Assembly: GCF_030732845.1 (NCBI RefSeq)
Contig: NZ_JASHKA010000008.1
Span: forward strand, 223,024-287,023
DNA: 64,000 bases
Source of the DNA: Roseibium sp. MMSF_3544
GTDB taxonomy: Bacteria; Pseudomonadota; Alphaproteobacteria; Rhizobiales; Stappiaceae
Reading direction: 5' to 3'
Shown here: positions 9,972 to 18,895 of the stretch, piece by piece
How positions within the stretch are numbered: the first letter of the stretch is position 1
Layout of the letters: each line of letters begins with the position of its first letter
Notes under the pieces: model-generated
Database searches by the model: none
The model's input: only the letters and a program-made list of their open reading frames with translations
What the model was told of the DNA's origin: nothing
Made by a program: the position numbers and the translations under genes

Positions 9972-10997
9972 GTGATTTATTATATTATTCGCCGGATTTT
10001 GATGATGATCCCGACATTGTTGGTGATCAGTTTTCTGACTTTCTTCATCATCGAACTTCCGACTGGCGACTACATCTCCAACCAGATCGCGGCATTGAAG
10101 GCATCCGGAGAACAGTCCTCGATTGCCAAGCTTGAATTCCTGCGCAAGGAGTTCTCTCTCGACAGGCCGTTTTTTGAAAGATACCTGATCTGGGTTGGTC
10201 TGTGGCCCGGACCGCACGGCTTCGACGGTCTTATTCAGGGCAACTGGGGCTGGTCCTTTGAATTCGACAAGCCAGTCGATCAGGTTGTCGGACCTACGCT
10301 GCCGCTGACGATTGTGCTCAACTTCGCGACGATCCTCTTCGTTTACGTCGTTTCCTTTCCAATCGGCATCTACTCGGCAACGCGGCAGTATTCCTGGGGC
10401 GACTACGGCTTCACCTTTTTAGGCTATATCGGCCTTGCGACCCCGAACTTCCTGTTGGCGCTCATTCTGCTTTACCTGTTCAACCGATGGTTCGGACTGT
10501 CGGTCGGCGGGCTCATGGCACCGGAATACATCGACCAGCCCTGGAGCTTCGACAAGGCCATGTCGGTGCTTGCCCACCTGATCGTTCCCACCATCGTGAT
10601 CGGAACCTCGGGCACGGCGGCGATGATCCGGCGGCTGCGAGCAAACCTGCTCGACGAATTGCACAAGCAATATGTCACGACGGGCCGGGCCAAGGGGCTG
10701 AAAGAAAACCAGCTGCTGGTCAAGTATCCGCTGCGCATGGCCATCAACCCGTTCATTGCAGATATCGGCAACCTGATCCCGTCGCTTGTCTCTGGCTCGG
10801 TGATCGTGTCCGTGGTGATGAGTCTGCCGACCGTCGGCCCCGTACTCTTGTCGGCGCTTCAGTCGCAGGATCAGTTCCTCTCGGGCTTCATCCTGCTGTT
10901 TGTTGCGGTCCTGACGCTCATCGGAATGCTGATCTCAGACCTCCTTCTGGCGGTTCTTGATCCGCGAATCCGTCTCGGCGGGAGGGCGTCGTCATGA
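9972..10997 (+). CDS. ABC importer permease, DppB/OppB type
   Basis: 341 residues starting at a GTG, opening with the typical MIYYIIRRILMMIPTLLVIS of DppB-like inner-membrane proteins. Six membrane helices are expected, with the EAA-loop-like ARGLKENQLLVKYPLRMA contact site for the ATPase. It pairs with the next gene to make the channel. Its TGA overlaps the ATG of that gene (ATGA at 10994-10997). Confidence 0.92.
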   Translation: MIYYIIRRILMMIPTLLVISFLTFFIIELPTGDYISNQIAALKASGEQSSIAKLEFLRKEFSLDRPFFERYLIWVGLWPGPHGFDGLIQGNWGWSFEFDKPVDQVVGPTLPLTIVLNFATILFVYVVSFPIGIYSATRQYSWGDYGFTFLGYIGLATPNFLLALILLYLFNRWFGLSVGGLMAPEYIDQPWSFDKAMSVLAHLIVPTIVIGTSGTAAMIRRLRANLLDELHKQYVTTGRAKGLKENQLLVKYPLRMAINPFIADIGNLIPSLVSGSVIVSVVMSLPTVGPVLLSALQSQDQFLSGFILLFVAVLTLIGMLISDLLLAVLDPRIRLGGRASS

Positions 10998-12175
10998 CCA
11001 TGGACGCAAGGGATGGCGCCCCGCCGCGCAACGTTGAGCACTACGTTGATCCGACGCCGTTCAATCCGACCGTTACGGAGGAGATGACGCCGGAGCAGGA
11101 GCGTTACTATCAGGCGTCCCAGTGGCAGATTATGTGGTGGAAGTTCAAGCGCCACAAGCTTGCCGTCTGGTCGGGCGTCATCCTGATCATCTTCTATCTC
11201 TGTGTCCCGTTTGCCGAAGTTATTGCGCCCTATGGTGCCAACACCCGGGACAGCCAACACCTCTTCGCGCCACCCCAACCGCTGCACCTGTTCCATAACG
11301 GCGAGTTTGTCGGTCCTTTCGTCTACGGCATGACGTCGGAAATCGACATGGAAACCCTGCAATGGGTGTTTACCGAGAACGAGGACGACGTTCAGCCGGT
11401 CCGGTTCTTCTGCCGGGGGGCGTCCTACAAGTTCTGGGGTCTGTTCGACGCGGATTTCCACCTGTTCTGCCCTGCCGAAGGAGGAACGCTCTTCCTGATC
11501 GGTACCGACCGTCTTGGCCGTGACCAGTTTTCCGGCCTTGTCTATGGCGCGCGCCTGTCCCTGACGGTCGGGCTGGTCGGCGTCACCATCTCGATTGTTC
11601 TCGGGCTCTTCTTCGGCGGCATTGCCGGTTATTTCGGCGGCATTCTGGACAGCATCATCCAGCGCATGATCGAGATCATCCGCTCCTTGCCGGAGCTGCC
11701 ACTTTGGATGGCGCTGTCAGCCGCCTTGCCGGTGACCTGGAGTCCAGTCTGGATCTATTTCGGCCTGACGATCATCCTGGGACTGCTCGACTGGCCGGGG
11801 CTCGCGCGCGCGGTCCGATCGAAACTACTGTCCCTGCGAGAAGAGGAATACGCCAAGGCAGCGGTGCTGATGGGGGCCAAGCCGAAGCGGGTGATCACAC
11901 GGCATCTTCTGCCAGGCTTCACCAGCCACATCATCGCATCCGCTACCCTGTCGATCCCGGCCATGATCCTGGGCGAAACGGCACTGTCCTACCTAAATCT
12001 CGGTCTGCGCAGGCCGGCCGTTTCCTGGGGTGTTTTGCTGAACGAAGCCCAGAATATCTCCGTCGTCACGGTCTATCCCTGGCTGATGGCACCGGTGATC
12101 CCGATCATTATCGTTGTGCTTGCGTTCAATTTCCTTGGAGACGGTTTGCGCGACGCGGCAGATCCCTATAAGTGA
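10994..12175 (+). CDS. ABC importer permease, DppC/OppC type
   Basis: 393 residues, longer than the usual ~300 because of an extra loop of about 90 residues after the first membrane helix (residues ~75-165), a feature of some OppC-like subunits. An EAA-type loop (EEEYAKAAVLMGAKPKRVITR) and a typical end (FLGDGLRDAADPYK) are present. It completes the importer with the DppB-like partner and ends just before a hairpin terminator. Confidence 0.92.
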   Translation: MTMDARDGAPPRNVEHYVDPTPFNPTVTEEMTPEQERYYQASQWQIMWWKFKRHKLAVWSGVILIIFYLCVPFAEVIAPYGANTRDSQHLFAPPQPLHLFHNGEFVGPFVYGMTSEIDMETLQWVFTENEDDVQPVRFFCRGASYKFWGLFDADFHLFCPAEGGTLFLIGTDRLGRDQFSGLVYGARLSLTVGLVGVTISIVLGLFFGGIAGYFGGILDSIIQRMIEIIRSLPELPLWMALSAALPVTWSPVWIYFGLTIILGLLDWPGLARAVRSKLLSLREEEYAKAAVLMGAKPKRVITRHLLPGFTSHIIASATLSIPAMILGETALSYLNLGLRRPAVSWGVLLNEAQNISVVTVYPWLMAPVIPIIIVVLAFNFLGDGLRDAADPYK

Positions 12176-12199
12176 TGCGCATAAAGCTTGATTTGAAAC

Positions 12200-12224
12200 G
12201 GCGGGCCGCTTTGGCCCGCCTTTG
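12200..12224 (+). terminator. Hairpin terminator after the peptide importer operon
   Basis: GGCGGGCC-GCTTT-GGCCCGCC followed by TTTG lies 25 bases after the last importer gene. The 8-bp stem is perfect and GC-rich, but the T-run is short. Confidence 0.75.
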
Positions 12225-12240
12225 CTGTTAGGAAGCCGCC

Positions 12241-12831
12241 ATGTCGAAAAACGCTACCACTGCCGAAGGCTGGGACGAGGAATACGAAGCCGGGCGCTGG
12301 GCCTTCCTGCGCTCGCTTCCCGAAAGCGGCCGCTATGGCATCATCGGCATGTGGCTGTCCCTGACCGGTTCCATGGACGAGGTCCTCGATATCGGTTGCG
12401 GTGAGGGGTTGCTTTATGAGCGCCTGCAGCCGATGGGCATCAAGCGTTACGTCGGCATGGATCTTTCCCCGGCGTCTCTTGAAATCGCCAATGTCGACCC
12501 GGACATTGCCTCGCTGAGGGCAGGCGACATGCACACGTTCGAGCCGCAGGATGGCGAGACCTTCTCCGCCATCGTCTTCAACGAAGTGCTCCACTTTGCC
12601 GATGATCCCGCCGCCGTCGTCAGCCGCTATGTACCCTTCCTGAAAGAGGGCGGCGTGATTGCGCTGTCCATGTATTCCCCGAAACGGCCTGAATCAGGCG
12701 CCAACAAGCTGATCAACAGCCTCTGGGCAGCGACAGACGATGAAGCGAAATGGGACGTCCTCGACGACTACCGCCTCGTCTCGGACAAGAAGGGCGTCAC
12801 CTGGCGCATGCGGCTGGTGAAGCCGGTGTAA
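12241..12831 (+). CDS. Class I SAM methyltransferase
   Basis: 196 residues with VLDIGCGEGLLYERL as motif I and VGMDLSPASLEIA as the next strand, typical of the Methyltransf_11/25 group of small-molecule methyltransferases. The catalytic partner and substrate are unknown. A GGAAG lies 6 bases upstream. The gene sits after the importer terminator, so it probably has its own promoter or is read through. Confidence 0.85.
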   Translation: MSKNATTAEGWDEEYEAGRWAFLRSLPESGRYGIIGMWLSLTGSMDEVLDIGCGEGLLYERLQPMGIKRYVGMDLSPASLEIANVDPDIASLRAGDMHTFEPQDGETFSAIVFNEVLHFADDPAAVVSRYVPFLKEGGVIALSMYSPKRPESGANKLINSLWAATDDEAKWDVLDDYRLVSDKKGVTWRMRLVKPV

Positions 12832-12984
12832 CACCTGCTCTTTCCGTGGTTACGCGTCGTTCGGAACAGGAGCTTGGGAAACGGCTTGAGGTTGTTTTCT
12901 AGCTGGCTGTAGCGGCCAAAGTGTCGCCGCATGAGGCTGAGAAGGTTGTTGCAGAGAATGGATGCTTCAACCGGAGGGCTCACT

Positions 12985-13527
12985 TTGAGACTACTTTGTT
13001 TGTTGTTTTTGATCGGCACGTTGTCGATACCGGGTGCGCAAGCCTGCACGTATTTCGATGCATCCACGGACGAAGAGTTTTTCCGAAAGGCTGACAGGGT
13101 TTTTGCCGGATTTGTCACGGGCGTGGAATATCGACGTCCTCCAAAAGGATCTCCGCAAACTTCTGAATGGGGTACGGGTTCTGAACATGCACCCTTCGGT
13201 TGGATATTCGTCGAATATGAGCTGCGAGATGTGTTGAAGGGGCCTAAAGACGATCCGGCGCCGGTCGTCACCTGGAACCTTTACTTTGGTGGTTGCGGTG
13301 TTCCGATAGCCGCAGGAACCGAGATGATGTTTTTGGTGTCCGAATTCGGCCCAAGTCTGACTGACGAAGAACGCAAGTTTTTTCCGGACGATGCAATCGG
13401 CATGTTGCTTGTCAATTCGCCCATGCTGTCACCAAACCACGTCGGTCGGGACACTGAAATCGAGCGTTGGCGGGAAATAGCGCAACGCGTGCAGGAAAGT
13501 GCCTCTCCTAAAGAGAAGCGGCCCTGA
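12985..13527 (+). CDS. Secreted hypothetical protein, NTR/TIMP-like
   Basis: A signal peptide LRLLCLLFLIGTLSIPGAQA is followed by a Cys at the predicted mature end (QAC), with an ADRVFAGFVTGVEY stretch soon after, reminiscent of the netrin/TIMP-like fold in which the mature N-terminal Cys is key. The TTG at 12985 is chosen since GGAGGG lies 5-10 bases upstream; the ATG at 12958 is an in-frame alternative with a longer basic region. The family assignment is weak pattern recognition. It converges on the DUF1330 gene. Confidence 0.6.
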   Translation: MRLLCLLFLIGTLSIPGAQACTYFDASTDEEFFRKADRVFAGFVTGVEYRRPPKGSPQTSEWGTGSEHAPFGWIFVEYELRDVLKGPKDDPAPVVTWNLYFGGCGVPIAAGTEMMFLVSEFGPSLTDEERKFFPDDAIGMLLVNSPMLSPNHVGRDTEIERWREIAQRVQESASPKEKRP

Positions 13528-13540
13528 GAAACCAGGGCCG
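13519..13540. terminator. Bidirectional hairpin between convergent genes
   Basis: CGGCCCTG-loop of six-CAGGGCCG is a perfect 8-bp stem that includes the stop codon of the upstream gene and lies just before the end of the oppositely directed DUF1330 gene (13549). The position suits a shared terminator, although neither flank has a long T-run. Confidence 0.6.
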
Positions 13541-13548
13541 TTCAGTAT

Positions 13549-13836
13549 TCATCCCGGCAGCACCACTATCGTCGACTTGCCGCCCTTGTTCCGGAGCGCA
13601 TGAATGTCGGCGAGGTCCGGGTCTTCGCGCCATGCCTTGGCAGCCTCAACGCTCGGGAATGAGAGAAGTGCGGCAATATTCGGAGTGTCGCCGGCGGCTT
13701 CAAGGACGGTGATTTCGGGCGAGGCGGCAACGACGCTGCCGCCATGTTTTGCAAGCGCGTCTGCCGCCTTTTCCCGGTAGGCGCCGAGGCTCTCCTTGTC
13801 GGTAACGGTGATCATGGCGAGGGCTTGTACGGTCAT
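13549..13836 (-). CDS. DUF1330 family small protein
   Basis: 95 residues, the normal length of DUF1330 (a dimeric ferredoxin-like fold of unknown role): MTVQALAMITVTDKESLGAY at the start, then a PEITVLEA-type strand and SFPSVEAAKAWREDPD. The ATG at 13836 is chosen over the upstream in-frame starts because GGAGA lies 6 bases before it. It is divergent from a LysR gene about 145 bases away, so it is a likely target of that regulator. Confidence 0.85.
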   Translation of the reverse strand: MTVQALAMITVTDKESLGAYREKAADALAKHGGSVVAASPEITVLEAAGDTPNIAALLSFPSVEAAKAWREDPDLADIHALRNKGGKSTIVVLPG

Positions 13837-13980
13837 CTGCATTCTCCATATTCGAAAGACGTGGACGCTATCTCGAAACCTGTCTGTGAAAAATTCATCA
13901 ATTTCCAAACAGAGCTGTGCAAAAATGCACAGGCCTGAAAAAGCGATTGAACAGCTCAGTTTGAGGGTGATCGATACCGA

Positions 13981-14871
13981 ATGGATAACTGGGACGACTT
14001 GAAATTTGTGCTCGCCGTTGCCAACGCGGGCAATGTGACCAAGGCCGCGAAAGAGCTCGGGGTTACCCACTCGACAGTGTCACGGCGCTTGTCGGCACTG
14101 GAAGAACGGATGGCAACACGGCTGTTCGAGCGGCTCCCGGAAGGATTTGTTCCGACAATCGCGGGCGAGGAGGCCGTTGCCGCCGCAAAGCGCATGGAGG
14201 CGGAGATCCTGGCGCTCGACACACGTATCACCGCTCAGGACACCGAGTTGGAAGGGCCCTTGCGGGTGACCGCCCCCCAGCTCCTGTTCCAGGTACAGCT
14301 TGCGGAAATCATGCAGCAATTCACCGAGCGGCATCCGCGTATCGAACTGGAAATGGTTGCTGCGAACGAAAAACTCAGCCTTCACCGGCGGGAAGCGGAT
14401 ATTGCGGTCCGGGTAACGGACAATCCGGGTGAAACGCTGTTTGGCCGGCTCGCGACCGGTCAGAGACGTTGCTACTACATGTCCCGCAGTTTCGCCCGCA
14501 GGCACCGGGAGACCATAGAAGCGAGCCATGACAGCGCGCGGCTCTCCTGCGTGACGTTCAAATGGTGGGGGCGGGGCGTGCCCAAGGAGATCCGCACCCG
14601 GTATCCTTCCGCGTATATCAGTCTGGTCGCCGACGACATGATCGCGCTCCTCGCAGCCGTCAAGGCGGGTATGGGCGTCGGGAGATTGCCCTGCTTCCTG
14701 GGCGATCCCGACCCGGATCTTGTCCGCGTGCCGGGCATGGAACCGTCGCGCTATCTCGACATCTGGGTGCTGACGCATCCCGATCTCAAGAATGTCGCAC
14801 GCATTCGAACATTTCTGCGGTTTGCCGCAGATGCCTTCAAGGTAAGAAGCAGTTTCTACATGGGCGACTGA
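13981..14871 (+). CDS. LysR-family transcriptional regulator
   Basis: 296 residues with an N-terminal winged helix (VTKAAKELGVTHSTVSRRLSAL) and a LysR effector domain from about residue 90. LysR proteins usually control the divergent neighbour and themselves; here that is the DUF1330 gene. The 144 bases between them would hold the operator. The C-terminus ends directly at the edge of a MITE-like element, so the last residues may be close to the insertion. Confidence 0.9.
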   Translation: MDNWDDLKFVLAVANAGNVTKAAKELGVTHSTVSRRLSALEERMATRLFERLPEGFVPTIAGEEAVAAAKRMEAEILALDTRITAQDTELEGPLRVTAPQLLFQVQLAEIMQQFTERHPRIELEMVAANEKLSLHRREADIAVRVTDNPGETLFGRLATGQRRCYYMSRSFARRHRETIEASHDSARLSCVTFKWWGRGVPKEIRTRYPSAYISLVADDMIALLAAVKAGMGVGRLPCFLGDPDPDLVRVPGMEPSRYLDIWVLTHPDLKNVARIRTFLRFAADAFKVRSSFYMGD

Positions 14872-14873
14872 CC

Positions 14874-15139
14874 AGGGTCAGGATCCATTCATTTGGTTGA
14901 ATTGGCGCAGCAAACGGCGATGAGCTGTTAGGAAAAGTGCGACAAGCGGGCTTCCTGCCCGGTTGAGCGGTTTGACACCGCAGATCGAAGCCGTTTTTGC
15001 GTCCCTGGGGGATAGGGTGAATTTGCCCGGCAACGTCGTTGCAAACCTTTGGAAATCGGACGGTTTCCTGCAACTTTGCGCCTCGTATCCGAACAAATTC
15101 ATCCCCACCAATTCAGCCAAATGAGTGGGTCCTGACCCT
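14874..15139. mobile_element. MITE-like element with 32-bp terminal inverted repeats
   Basis: The left end (14874-14905) and the right end (15108-15139) are inverted copies of a 32-bp sequence differing at 3 positions, starting AGGGTCAGGA. The 202 bases between hold no convincing gene, only an 80-codon minus-strand frame (14878-15120) with no recognised domain. The structure fits a non-autonomous transposon derived from an IS, or a solo remnant; no target duplication is clear. It lies 2 bases after the LysR gene and 7 bases before the end of the methyltransferase-like gene. Confidence 0.7.
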
Positions 15140-15146
15140 TGAGCGG

Positions 15147-15599
15147 TCAGATCCAGCGGCGCACCTTGTTCCTGTAATCCTGATAGGCTTCGCCGAAGAG
15201 CATCTCCAGCTGTTCTTCCTCGGGTCTGATCTGGAATTTGGTCAGATACCAGACGAATCCCGGCACGATCAGGAGCGACAGCAGGGTTCCGAAAAAGAGA
15301 GATATGGCAATCAGAAGAAAAAGCAGCCCGAGGTACATGGGGTTGCGGCTGATGCGGTAGATGCCGTCGGTCACAAGCGCGCTGGTATTTTGCGGCGCCA
15401 TCGGATTGACGGTCGTCCTCCGGCGCATGAAGGCAAGAAGAGCAATCATGTCCGGGACAAGGCCGAGACCGAAGACAATCGCTGCAAGCATGACCTGTCC
15501 CGGAAAGGAAATGGTCAGTCCCGGCAGCCAGGACGCGGCCGCATAGGTGATCACTGCGGCAACGAACAGAACCAGCGGTGGCGGGACTTTCAGGTGCAT
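15147..15599 (-). CDS. Isoprenylcysteine carboxyl methyltransferase-like membrane protein
   Basis: 150 residues with four or so membrane segments and the family C-terminal motif (RNPMYLGLLF, then RPEEEQLEMLFGEAYQDY). These ICMT/PEMT-like enzymes methylate lipids or membrane substrates. It is the last gene of the minus-strand nitrile hydratase run, starting 8 bases after the accessory gene's end. A functional tie to nitrile hydratase is not known to me. The ATG at 15599 was taken as the start since the upstream part of the longer frame overlaps the accessory gene. Confidence 0.78.
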   Translation of the reverse strand: MHLKVPPPLVLFVAAVITYAAASWLPGLTISFPGQVMLAAIVFGLGLVPDMIALLAFMRRRTTVNPMAPQNTSALVTDGIYRISRNPMYLGLLFLLIAISLFFGTLLSLLIVPGFVWYLTKFQIRPEEEQLEMLFGEAYQDYRNKVRRWI

Positions 15600-15606
15600 C
15601 GACCGT

Positions 15607-15960
15607 TCACCGTACAAGCTCGATCGGCTGACCGTGCGGCGTTGCCCTGGCGGCGTCGTCCCAGGCGGCCTTGAGGTCTTTGAGCTGATCGCTGCCGGCA
15701 ACACCTTTGGCGCCAAGGATTGTTTCAAAGGCATTGAGCCAGTGGTCATAGTAGCCAAGGGCCGCGTCGCTGCCGTCGCCATCCTTGGCAAGTTCTGCCC
15801 CGAGCACCTCGGCCCACTCGCGCCATTCGAAGACACCAGCTTCGTGCGCCTTCACCGTCATCGCGAAGACCCGTGCTTCCCAGGGAGCCCCGAAAACCGG
15901 GCCCCCGTCCTGGTCCAGCGGCAGGCGTGGTATCGACTGGATCGTCTCAGACAGGGTCAA
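15607..15960 (-). CDS. Nitrile hydratase accessory/activator protein (small)
   Basis: About 117 residues, similar to the beta-subunit-like accessory proteins of Co-type nitrile hydratases (IPRLPLDQDGGPVFGAPWEA, then FEWREWAEVLGAEL), which help insert cobalt or exchange the alpha subunit. It starts at a TTG at 15960, inside the stop region of the beta-subunit gene (overlap 14 bases); the start codon is uncertain. It makes an accessory + beta + alpha gene set. Confidence 0.85.
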   Translation of the reverse strand: MTLSETIQSIPRLPLDQDGGPVFGAPWEARVFAMTVKAHEAGVFEWREWAEVLGAELAKDGDGSDAALGYYDHWLNAFETILGAKGVAGSDQLKDLKAAWDDAARATPHGQPIELVR

Positions 15961-16606
15961 GGTAAGGCTCCCAAAGATCGAGGCGCACAGTAAGCTTCGG
16001 GTCGCTGTCCGGCCCCCAGATGTCTGGCCCTTCGAAAACGACGCCATATAGCCAGGTTGGCTGTTCGCCAAGCCCCTGTGCGTTCGTGTCCGGAAAGACG
16101 TGAACGCCGTGGACTGCCTCGATTGTTCCAACGGTATCGCGGGCATAGCGCGGCAGGCGGGTATGGTGTTCCGGGTTCATGCGTTTGGTCCGGATCCTGT
16201 CGCCCGGTTTGAACCGCGCCGGCTGGTTCTCCGGCCTGTCCACCGGCCCGCCTCTGGCCAGAATGCCGGCAACGTTTTCCGCCTTCATCACCTGCTTGAT
16301 CTCTTTCGCAGGTGAGGTGGCATGACCAGCGTCAATTTCATCCCGGCCGGCAAGACCGTTTTCAACGAGCAGCTTTTGCAGCCCAAGTGTCCAGATTTCG
16401 TAATAGCTGGAGGACAGGTAAACCGGGGGCGGAAGCGACTCCCTGGCGAAACGCGAACGGTCGAGCGTCCATGAGCCGGTGGCGCCCATGGCCAGTGTGA
16501 CCGCGAAGGCGCGTTCTTCCCACTTGGCGTGGAAGTTCGGCTCGTTTTCCTCCAGTTCGATGGGACCGAAGCCCATCTGCCCGCCGAGATCGTGCGCGCC
16601 GTTCAT
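15947..16606 (-). CDS. nthB: Nitrile hydratase subunit beta
   Basis: 219 residues starting [16 protein letters not shown], the signature of nitrile hydratase beta, and ending with the SH3-like region ([11 protein letters not shown], then [14 protein letters not shown], then [10 protein letters not shown]). Together with alpha it forms the enzyme that hydrates nitriles to amides in the cytoplasm. The ATG overlaps the alpha stop by 4 bases, so the subunits are coupled for balanced synthesis. Confidence 0.95.
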   Translation of the reverse strand: MNGAHDLGGQMGFGPIELEENEPNFHAKWEERAFAVTLAMGATGSWTLDRSRFARESLPPPVYLSSSYYEIWTLGLQKLLVENGLAGRDEIDAGHATSPAKEIKQVMKAENVAGILARGGPVDRPENQPARFKPGDRIRTKRMNPEHHTRLPRYARDTVGTIEAVHGVHVFPDTNAQGLGEQPTWLYGVVFEGPDIWGPDSDPKLTVRLDLWEPYLDPV

Positions 16607-17229
16607 GCGGCCTCCTCCAGCTTGGAGGGATCAAGAGCGAGGCCCGTGCCGATCATGCTGTCGCGGGTGACGAGTTCGGCGAGTTTTTGCTCACTCCATC
16701 CGTCAGTCCCTGCAGGACGTTGCGGCACAACGAGGTAACGGACTTCCGCAGTCGAGTCCCAGACCTTGATGTTCGTTTGCTCAGGCAAACTCACACCAAA
16801 TTCGGCAAGCACGCCGCGTGGGTCGCGTACGGCGCGGGATCGGTAAGGGGCTGATTTGTACCAGACCGGCGGCAGTCCGAGCACTGTCCACGGATAGCAG
16901 GAACAAAGGGTGCAGACGACCATGTTGTGGGTTTCTGCCGTATTCTCGACCGCCACCATGTGTTCGCCCTGGCGTCCCGTAAAGCCGAGCTCGGCGATCG
17001 CAGCGGTCGCGTCGTTCATCAAACGGGCATGGTAGTCGGGATCCGCCCAGGCTTTTGCCACCACCATGGCACCGTTTTTCGGACCGATTTTCGTCTCATA
17101 GGTCTCGATCAGCTCGTCGAGCGCGGGCGGATCGATATAGCCCTTTTCGGTCAACAGCGTTTCCAGAGCGCGCACGCGCAACTCGATATCGGATAGCTCT
17201 GAATGCTCATGATCATGATCGTGGGACAC
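16603..17229 (-). CDS. nthA: Nitrile hydratase subunit alpha, cobalt type
   Basis: 208 residues with the metal-binding claw VCTLCSC. The Thr in this motif (CTLCSC rather than CSLCSC) indicates the cobalt rather than the iron enzyme. A preceding His-rich start (HDHDHEHSE) may help metal supply, which is inference. It is the first gene of the nth operon, before beta, accessory protein and ICMT-like gene. An upstream GNAT gene lies 110 bases away on the same strand. Confidence 0.95.
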   Translation of the reverse strand: MSHDHDHEHSELSDIELRVRALETLLTEKGYIDPPALDELIETYETKIGPKNGAMVVAKAWADPDYHARLMNDATAAIAELGFTGRQGEHMVAVENTAETHNMVVCTLCSCYPWTVLGLPPVWYKSAPYRSRAVRDPRGVLAEFGVSLPEQTNIKVWDSTAEVRYLVVPQRPAGTDGWSEQKLAELVTRDSMIGTGLALDPSKLEEAA

Positions 17230-17339
17230 GGAGGGCTCCTTGGTCGGTTGGGCACATTTGATGGTCCCCGGCGCAACCTGTCAATCGGCCAAGTGCGCCA
17301 GGGTGATCAATCCGATTTGAACAGGCCGGCGCCATTCGG

Positions 17340-17909
17340 TTAGCGCGCCGTCCTAATCCGCGCCATCGAGTAGGCATCGACAAATTGCCCCGCACGAAAG
17401 GCAAACTCTGACAATGTGCCTTCGATCTCGAAACCGAAACGACGGTAAAGCTTGATGGCAGGTTCGTTGTCAATGAAGACGGTCAGCTCCAGACGGCGCA
17501 GGTTCATCCAGTTGTCCGCGATATCGATCATCTCTCCCATTAGGGCGCTGCCGATGCCGCGGCCCGAATAGGCGTCGTGCACGCCCATACCGAGGCTGGC
17601 CGCATGGCTTCGGCGGCCCTCGTGGCGGGAGAAGCCTCCGTGCGCAACAAGCCGTCCATCCATCAGTCCCACCAAAGAGACGGCCGTGTTGCTGTGTTGT
17701 TGCAATCTCTGCTCCACCCCGGCAAGGCTCGGGTAGGGCAGCCGCAGCGTTCCGGCGCGAAAGGTCGGCTGGCTCTGCAGTTCTACAATACCTTTTGCAT
17801 CGCCTGGCGCGGTTGCGCGAATGGTCAAACCCTCTGGCCAAACGCGCACAGGGTCGCCCGGTTTGTCTGGAGGGGATGGCGTTTCGTTGGGTATCATCAG
17901 TGCTCTCAT
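17340..17909 (-). CDS. GNAT-family N-acetyltransferase
   Basis: 189 residues with the acetyl-CoA motif SGRGIGSALM and NEPAIKLYRRFGFEIEGT, both typical of GNAT enzymes of the RimI/PhnO type. The substrate is unknown. The N-terminal ~25 residues are proline-rich and a later start (second Met, MIPNETPS) is possible. It is upstream of nthA in the same direction and might be transcribed with it. Confidence 0.85.
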   Translation of the reverse strand: MRALMIPNETPSPPDKPGDPVRVWPEGLTIRATAPGDAKGIVELQSQPTFRAGTLRLPYPSLAGVEQRLQQHSNTAVSLVGLMDGRLVAHGGFSRHEGRRSHAASLGMGVHDAYSGRGIGSALMGEMIDIADNWMNLRRLELTVFIDNEPAIKLYRRFGFEIEGTLSEFAFRAGQFVDAYSMARIRTAR

Positions 17910-18197
17910 TCCTGAAAGGCTCGAGAGCAGGACCTCAAATGTTCAACCCTGCATCTCGGAGCAAGGTTGCAAGGGGTCGTTTCAGAACTCAGACACGAAC
18001 GACCGCCTCGCGTTCCCTGCGGGAACGACGATGGACATGGTCAGTAGATGTGTCGTCATGGTTTTCATGGCGCGACAATTACCAATTGTGAGTCCCTTGT
18101 CAATTCGCCACCAGATAAATTGGATTGGGGGCAACTGCGACAATGCGTTTTGAAAGTCGCTCTGAAAGCGGCAGAGTTTGGGGTCAGGACCAGGACC
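17910..18197. other. Intergenic region with a 7-bp hairpin
   Basis: Between the divergent GNAT and MsrA genes. A perfect hairpin CGTTCCC-TGC-GGGAACG (18011-18027) is visible; it has no T-run, so it is more likely an operator or leader structure than a terminator. No tRNA or convincing small gene was found. Confidence 0.4.
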
Positions 18198-18713
18198 ATG
18201 ATGACGGAGGCAGAGGTGAAGATCGGGTTGGGCGGCGGATGCCACTGGTGCACGGAAGCCGTCTTTCAGGCAATCGCCGGAATTTCAAAGGTGGAGCAGG
18301 GCTTCATTCGCTCCGATCCGCCAGATGACAGCTGGTCGGAAGCCGTCGTCGTGACTTTCGACCCGGTCGCCTTGCCGCTGGAAAGCCTGATAGAAATCCA
18401 CCTCAGAACCCATTCCAGCACCTCGCACCACAAGATGCGGGGCAAGTACCGGTCGGCGGTCTACGTCTACGATGCCGGGACGGGCGTCAAGGTCGGACGT
18501 ATTCTGCGCGCCTTGCAGCGGGAGTTCGAAGACCCCCTTGTGACCTTGGTGCTCACGCTGACGGAATTCAAAGCGTCCGATCAACGATTCCAGAATTACT
18601 ACGCCACCGACCCGGACCGGCCCTTCTGCAAGACCTATATCGACCCGAAACTGGCACTGCTCAGAAAGCGCTTTGGAAGCAGTTTGCGGGAGAATACCGA
18701 AGCTGCTGAGTAG
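18198..18713 (+). CDS. msrA: Peptide-methionine (S)-S-oxide reductase
   Basis: About 171 residues from the double ATG at 18198/18201. The active-site motif is GGGCHWCTEAVFQ, where the usual sequence is GCFWC; the catalytic Cys, Trp and Glu are kept. The THSSTSHHKMRGKYRSAVY stretch and the C-terminal FCKTYIDPKL fit MsrA. It reduces methionine sulfoxide in proteins after oxidative damage. A longer frame back to 18048 has no typical MsrA sequence and was not used. Confidence 0.85.
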   Translation: MMTEAEVKIGLGGGCHWCTEAVFQAIAGISKVEQGFIRSDPPDDSWSEAVVVTFDPVALPLESLIEIHLRTHSSTSHHKMRGKYRSAVYVYDAGTGVKVGRILRALQREFEDPLVTLVLTLTEFKASDQRFQNYYATDPDRPFCKTYIDPKLALLRKRFGSSLRENTEAAE

Positions 18714-18723
18714 CTATTGACAG

Positions 18724-18862
18724 TCATCCCCGACTTGATCGGGGATCCAATGGCCGTTCAATCCGAGACCTTCATGTCACGTCTCCCCGGGACGGCATCA
18801 AGCGCACTTTACTTTCACAAGTGCTTCGGAATTGAGTGGATCCCCGATCAAGTCGGGGATGA
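18724..18862. repeat. REP pair: two inverted copies of a 25-bp palindromic element
   Basis: A copy at 18724-18748 (TCATCCCCGACTTGATCGGG followed by GATCC) and an inverted copy at 18838-18862, each with a CCCCGA-CTTGA-TCGGGG hairpin core. This is a common repeat type in alphaproteobacterial genomes and sits in the gap between the convergent msrA and deacetylase genes, as such repeats often do. The ~90 bases between the copies hold no gene. Confidence 0.85.
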
Positions 18863-18895
18863 CACCGCGAATTGAAGTGGCACCCAACCATTCAA

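Noticed and set aside
15039..15674. Plus-strand frame over the MITE and ICMT-like gene
   Set aside because: It crosses the inverted repeat and the antisense of a supported gene; no protein features.
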